In this document: one piece after another, positions 62,171 to 64,000 of the stretch
Layout of the letters: each line of letters starts with the position of its first letter
Numbering within the stretch: the stretch's first letter is position 1
Origin: Mycobacterium sp. UM_WGJ
Lineage (GTDB): Bacteria; Actinomycetota; Actinomycetes; Mycobacteriales; Mycobacteriaceae
DNA length: 64,000 nucleotides
Direction of reading: 5' to 3'
NCBI RefSeq assembly: GCF_000455125.1
Contig: NZ_AUWR01000001.1
Span: 33,512-97,511, forward strand
Translations under genes and position numbers: made by a program
Notes under the pieces: generated by a model
What the model was told of the DNA's origin: nothing
What the model saw: the letters and a program-made list of their open reading frames with translations, nothing else
Database searches by the model: none

Positions 62171-62209
62171 GCGCAACTTTCCCGCGGATCGGCCGCGGGA
62201 AAGTTGCGC
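62171..62209. terminator. 17-bp perfect hairpin
   Basis: GCGCAACTTTCCCGCGG (62171-62187) and its exact complement (62193-62209), loop ATCGG. It lies 3' of the leftward exported-protein gene (ends 62229) and 5' of the GH76 gene on the same strand. A strong intrinsic-like terminator, though without a clean T-run. Confidence 0.6.
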
Positions 62210-62228
62210 ATCGCTCGGCGGTCGGCGG

Positions 62229-63074
62229 TCAGAACGGCAGCTCGACACCGGCCCCATCACTGAGCTGGCTGACGATGTCGAGAATCCACTGAACGCCCGG
62301 CGAATTCTCCAGGATGTCTATCACCTCATCCATCGAATTGGTCAGCGTCTCCTCCGTCGACGTCAACCAGTTCATCATCGATTCCCCGGCGAGGTTAGCC
62401 AGCAGATCCAGCTGGCTGCCCGCCTCGGGGAAGAGATCGTCGAGGCTGATGGTGCCGTCGACAACCGCATTGATCGCCCCCGGTACGACCGCGTAGATCC
62501 CCATCAGCTCCCACGTGAGCATGCCGCCGGCATAGCCCGATGCGAGCTCCAGCAGAGAGTTGAGCTGGTCGCCGTCCTCGGCCGAGATCCCCAGCAAGCC
62601 GTACACCCAGCCGAGGTCGATGTCCGCCATCGGGCCGAAAAGAATGTTGGGGTCGTTGCCGATGGACTCAAAGAATCCCGCGAACCAGGGCAGGGGGTCC
62701 CAGCCGGGGGCGAGGATATCGGTGAACAGGTCATAGCGGTCGGAAACCCAGTCCGCCAGTCCCGAGATCCCGGCAAAGGACAGGAAGGGCTCGAGCCAGC
62801 CGGCCCACTCGACCGCGGTTTGGCCGTACGACAGGGTCGTCGCGGTCAGATCGTCGGCGTAGGCCTGCGCCAACACGGCGGAGTCGAACATCTCCCAACC
62901 GTCGGGGGTAAGGAACTCGACGTCCGTCCAGCCCAGGCTGGTCAGCGCGACTCCGGCGCCGACGGTGTGCGCCGCCGCGCCGGGCACCGCCCCGGGAGCG
63001 GTGATGACCGCGCTGGCAGCTACCAAAGCGACACCCATGGTGGCGCAGGGACGCAAACTCTCACGTATTTTCAT
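62229..63074 (-). CDS. Orphan exported protein
   Basis: 281 residues from ATG 63074 (GAGG six nt upstream; an earlier ATG has no usable site). Signal peptide ending near GAVPGAAAHT. The mature part is acidic, aromatic and helical, with many Trp/Asp (LTPDGWEMFDSAVL, GWDPLPWFAGFFESIGND), no Cys and no known motif. The composition is like the N-terminal, non-repeat part of the PGRS-type exported protein in this window, but alignment is not clear. The 252 bp upstream are AT-rich in part and hold no gene. Confidence 0.65.
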   Translation of the reverse strand: MKIRESLRPCATMGVALVAASAVITAPGAVPGAAAHTVGAGVALTSLGWTDVEFLTPDGWEMFDSAVLAQAYADDLTATTLSYGQTAVEWAGWLEPFLSFAGISGLADWVSDRYDLFTDILAPGWDPLPWFAGFFESIGNDPNILFGPMADIDLGWVYGLLGISAEDGDQLNSLLELASGYAGGMLTWELMGIYAVVPGAINAVVDGTISLDDLFPEAGSQLDLLANLAGESMMNWLTSTEETLTNSMDEVIDILENSPGVQWILDIVSQLSDGAGVELPF

Positions 63075-63326
63075 AGCAAACCTCATTCCTGGCCGAATCT
63101 GGCAACCGGTACGCTAACTCGTTCCTTAACGGCGCCGATACAGGGAAATCCCTGGAATTCGTCCCGAATTACCCTGTTGGGACTGGGTTTTTACCGGTGA
63201 TCGCTCGCGCAAAGCGTGAACAGAGAGCGGTCCGGCATGACGAAACCCCGTCAATCCACTCAGCAGAACCGGAATGAAACATATAGTTATCCAACATATT
63301 TACTGAGGTTGGCTTGAAGGTAGCTG

Positions 63327-64000
63327 TCACCACGCTTGGTCGAGGTGACCATGCCGGCTGATCCAGGCATGCATCACAATCCCGGCGGCCACCCCGACGT
63401 TTATGCTGCGGGTGGAGCCGAATTGAGCGATCGACACCGTCAGCTCCGCGCCGGCCCGGGCTTCGTCGCTGATACCGAGACCTTCGCTGCCGAACACCAG
63501 CAGGCAGTCGACGGGCAGCGTGGCCTGCTCCAGACGCACCGCCCCTGCCACGTTGTCCACCGCGACGACGGTGAGTCCCTGCCGGGCGGCGAAATCCAGG
63601 AGATCAGTGGCGGTTTCGTGATGCAGCAGTCGCTGATAGCGGTCGGTGACCATGGCGCCGCGCCGATTCCACCGGCGCCGACCAACGATGTGCACGGTGT
63701 GCACGGCGAACGCGTTGGCGGTGCGCACCACCGAGCCGATGTTGGCATCGTGGCCGAAGTTCTCGATCGCGATGTGCAACCGGTGCCGCCGGCGATCGAT
63801 ATCGGCGACGATCGCCTCTCGGGTCCAGTAGCGGTAGGCGTCGACGACGTTGCGACGGTCTCCCTCGCGCAGCAGCTCCGGGTCGTAGCGGGAGTCGCTC
63901 GGCGGGGGTCCCGGCCAGGGGCCGACGCCGTTGGCCGGTGCGAACCACTCGGTGGGGCCCGGCGGTTCAGCGAGGCTCGACGGAGGAGAGGCGAAGCTGG
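63327..64000 (-). CDS. SpoU-type RNA 2'-O-methyltransferase, 5' end beyond window (Rv0380c-like)
   Basis: The frame is open to the window edge, giving at least 224 residues. SPOUT motifs: IENFGHDANIGSVVRTANAF, LLVFGSEGLGIS and SIAQFGSTRSINVGVAAGI, which form the knot and bind SAM. Upstream residues EGDRRNVVDAYRYWTREAI and PTEWFA match the Rv0380c-type N-terminus. There is no ATG or GTG in frame between 63779 and the edge, only an internal TTG. The first 40 bp are a copy of the dispersed repeat, read in frame (SSLAEPPG). Targets are tRNA or rRNA by family. Confidence 0.88.
   Translation of the reverse strand, partial: SFASPPSSLAEPPGPTEWFAPANGVGPWPGPPPSDSRYDPELLREGDRRNVVDAYRYWTREAIVADIDRRRHRLHIAIENFGHDANIGSVVRTANAFAVHTVHIVGRRRWNRRGAMVTDRYQRLLHHETATDLLDFAARQGLTVVAVDNVAGAVRLEQATLPVDCLLVFGSEGLGISDEARAGAELTVSIAQFGSTRSINVGVAAGIVMHAWISRHGHLDQAW
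63961..64000 (-). repeat. Dispersed repeat copy at right edge, inverted
   Basis: GGCGGTTCAGCGAGGCTCGA then CGGAGGAGAGGCGAAGCTGG, the exact complement of copy 1 at 3686-3725. It overlaps the N-terminal coding part of the SpoU gene and may continue past the window. Confidence 0.8.

Overview
The window is high-GC actinobacterial DNA. Gene content, leaderless starts and domain families place it in the Mycobacteriaceae. Long runs follow the Mycobacterium tuberculosis order around Rv0434-Rv0406 and Rv0391-Rv0356/Rv0357-Rv0365 (orthologies are from memory of those families, not from a search). A PGRS-type Gly/Ala repeat protein, FGD1, PknG and VirR fit a mycobacterium. The species cannot be fixed from the sequence; a non-tuberculous species of the M. 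terrae type is a guess.

Layout. 1-11.6 kb holds the end of an SDR, then a leftward block (Lon-N-domain protein, GCS2-type ligase, sodC, virR, DUF3263 protein) and a rightward block (def, GNAT protein, xthA, small membrane protein, the large P-type ATPase ctpH and its small partner). 11.6-12.4 kb carries a leftward M-box (Mg2+) riboswitch with its own promoter, a 26-codon leader ORF and a 64-residue protein. 12.4-17.6 kb has an MFS exporter divergent from a TPP-riboswitch-controlled thiC, thiD and an alpha/beta hydrolase. 17.6-21.9 kb looks like an accessory insertion: fabH-type KAS III, a tiny acidic ORF, a Baeyer-Villiger-type monooxygenase and a double TetR regulator. 21.9-28.5 kb has two tandem M28 lipoprotein peptidases (lpqL and a paralog with an altered metal ligand), an SGNH hydrolase, and thiG-thiS-thiO divergent from thiE.

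28.5-36 kb is mutT3, the glnX-glnH-pknG amino-acid-sensing operon, a secreted cupin, fgd1 and a metallo-beta-lactamase-fold gene; ackA-pta, which lie between pknG and fgd1 in M. tuberculosis, are absent. 36-46.7 kb is accessory: haem-binding-type exported protein, methyltransferase, a TrkA/CPA1 antiporter pair, a phosphodiesterase, a secreted repeat-poor protein, a FadD ligase and a Sec-signal PGRS protein without a PE domain. 46.7-64 kb has fadE7, a PEP-mutase-like protein, an SDR, metZ-rhodanese-purT, purA and its overlapping thioesterase, a site-2-protease-like protein, a CDF metal exporter, fba, a DedA protein, a GH76 protein, an orphan exported protein and a SpoU methyltransferase truncated by the window edge.

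Cross-cutting features. At least five full or partial copies of a ~40-bp dispersed repeat occur; one lies in frame inside ctpH and one in frame in the N-terminus of the SpoU gene. A second repeat family sits just after two stop codons. About a dozen genes have a TANNNT -10 box 6-8 nt before the start codon, the signature of leaderless transcription, and this was used to choose starts. Convergent genes are often separated by long perfect hairpins. No rRNA, tRNA, CRISPR array, IS element or prophage was seen.
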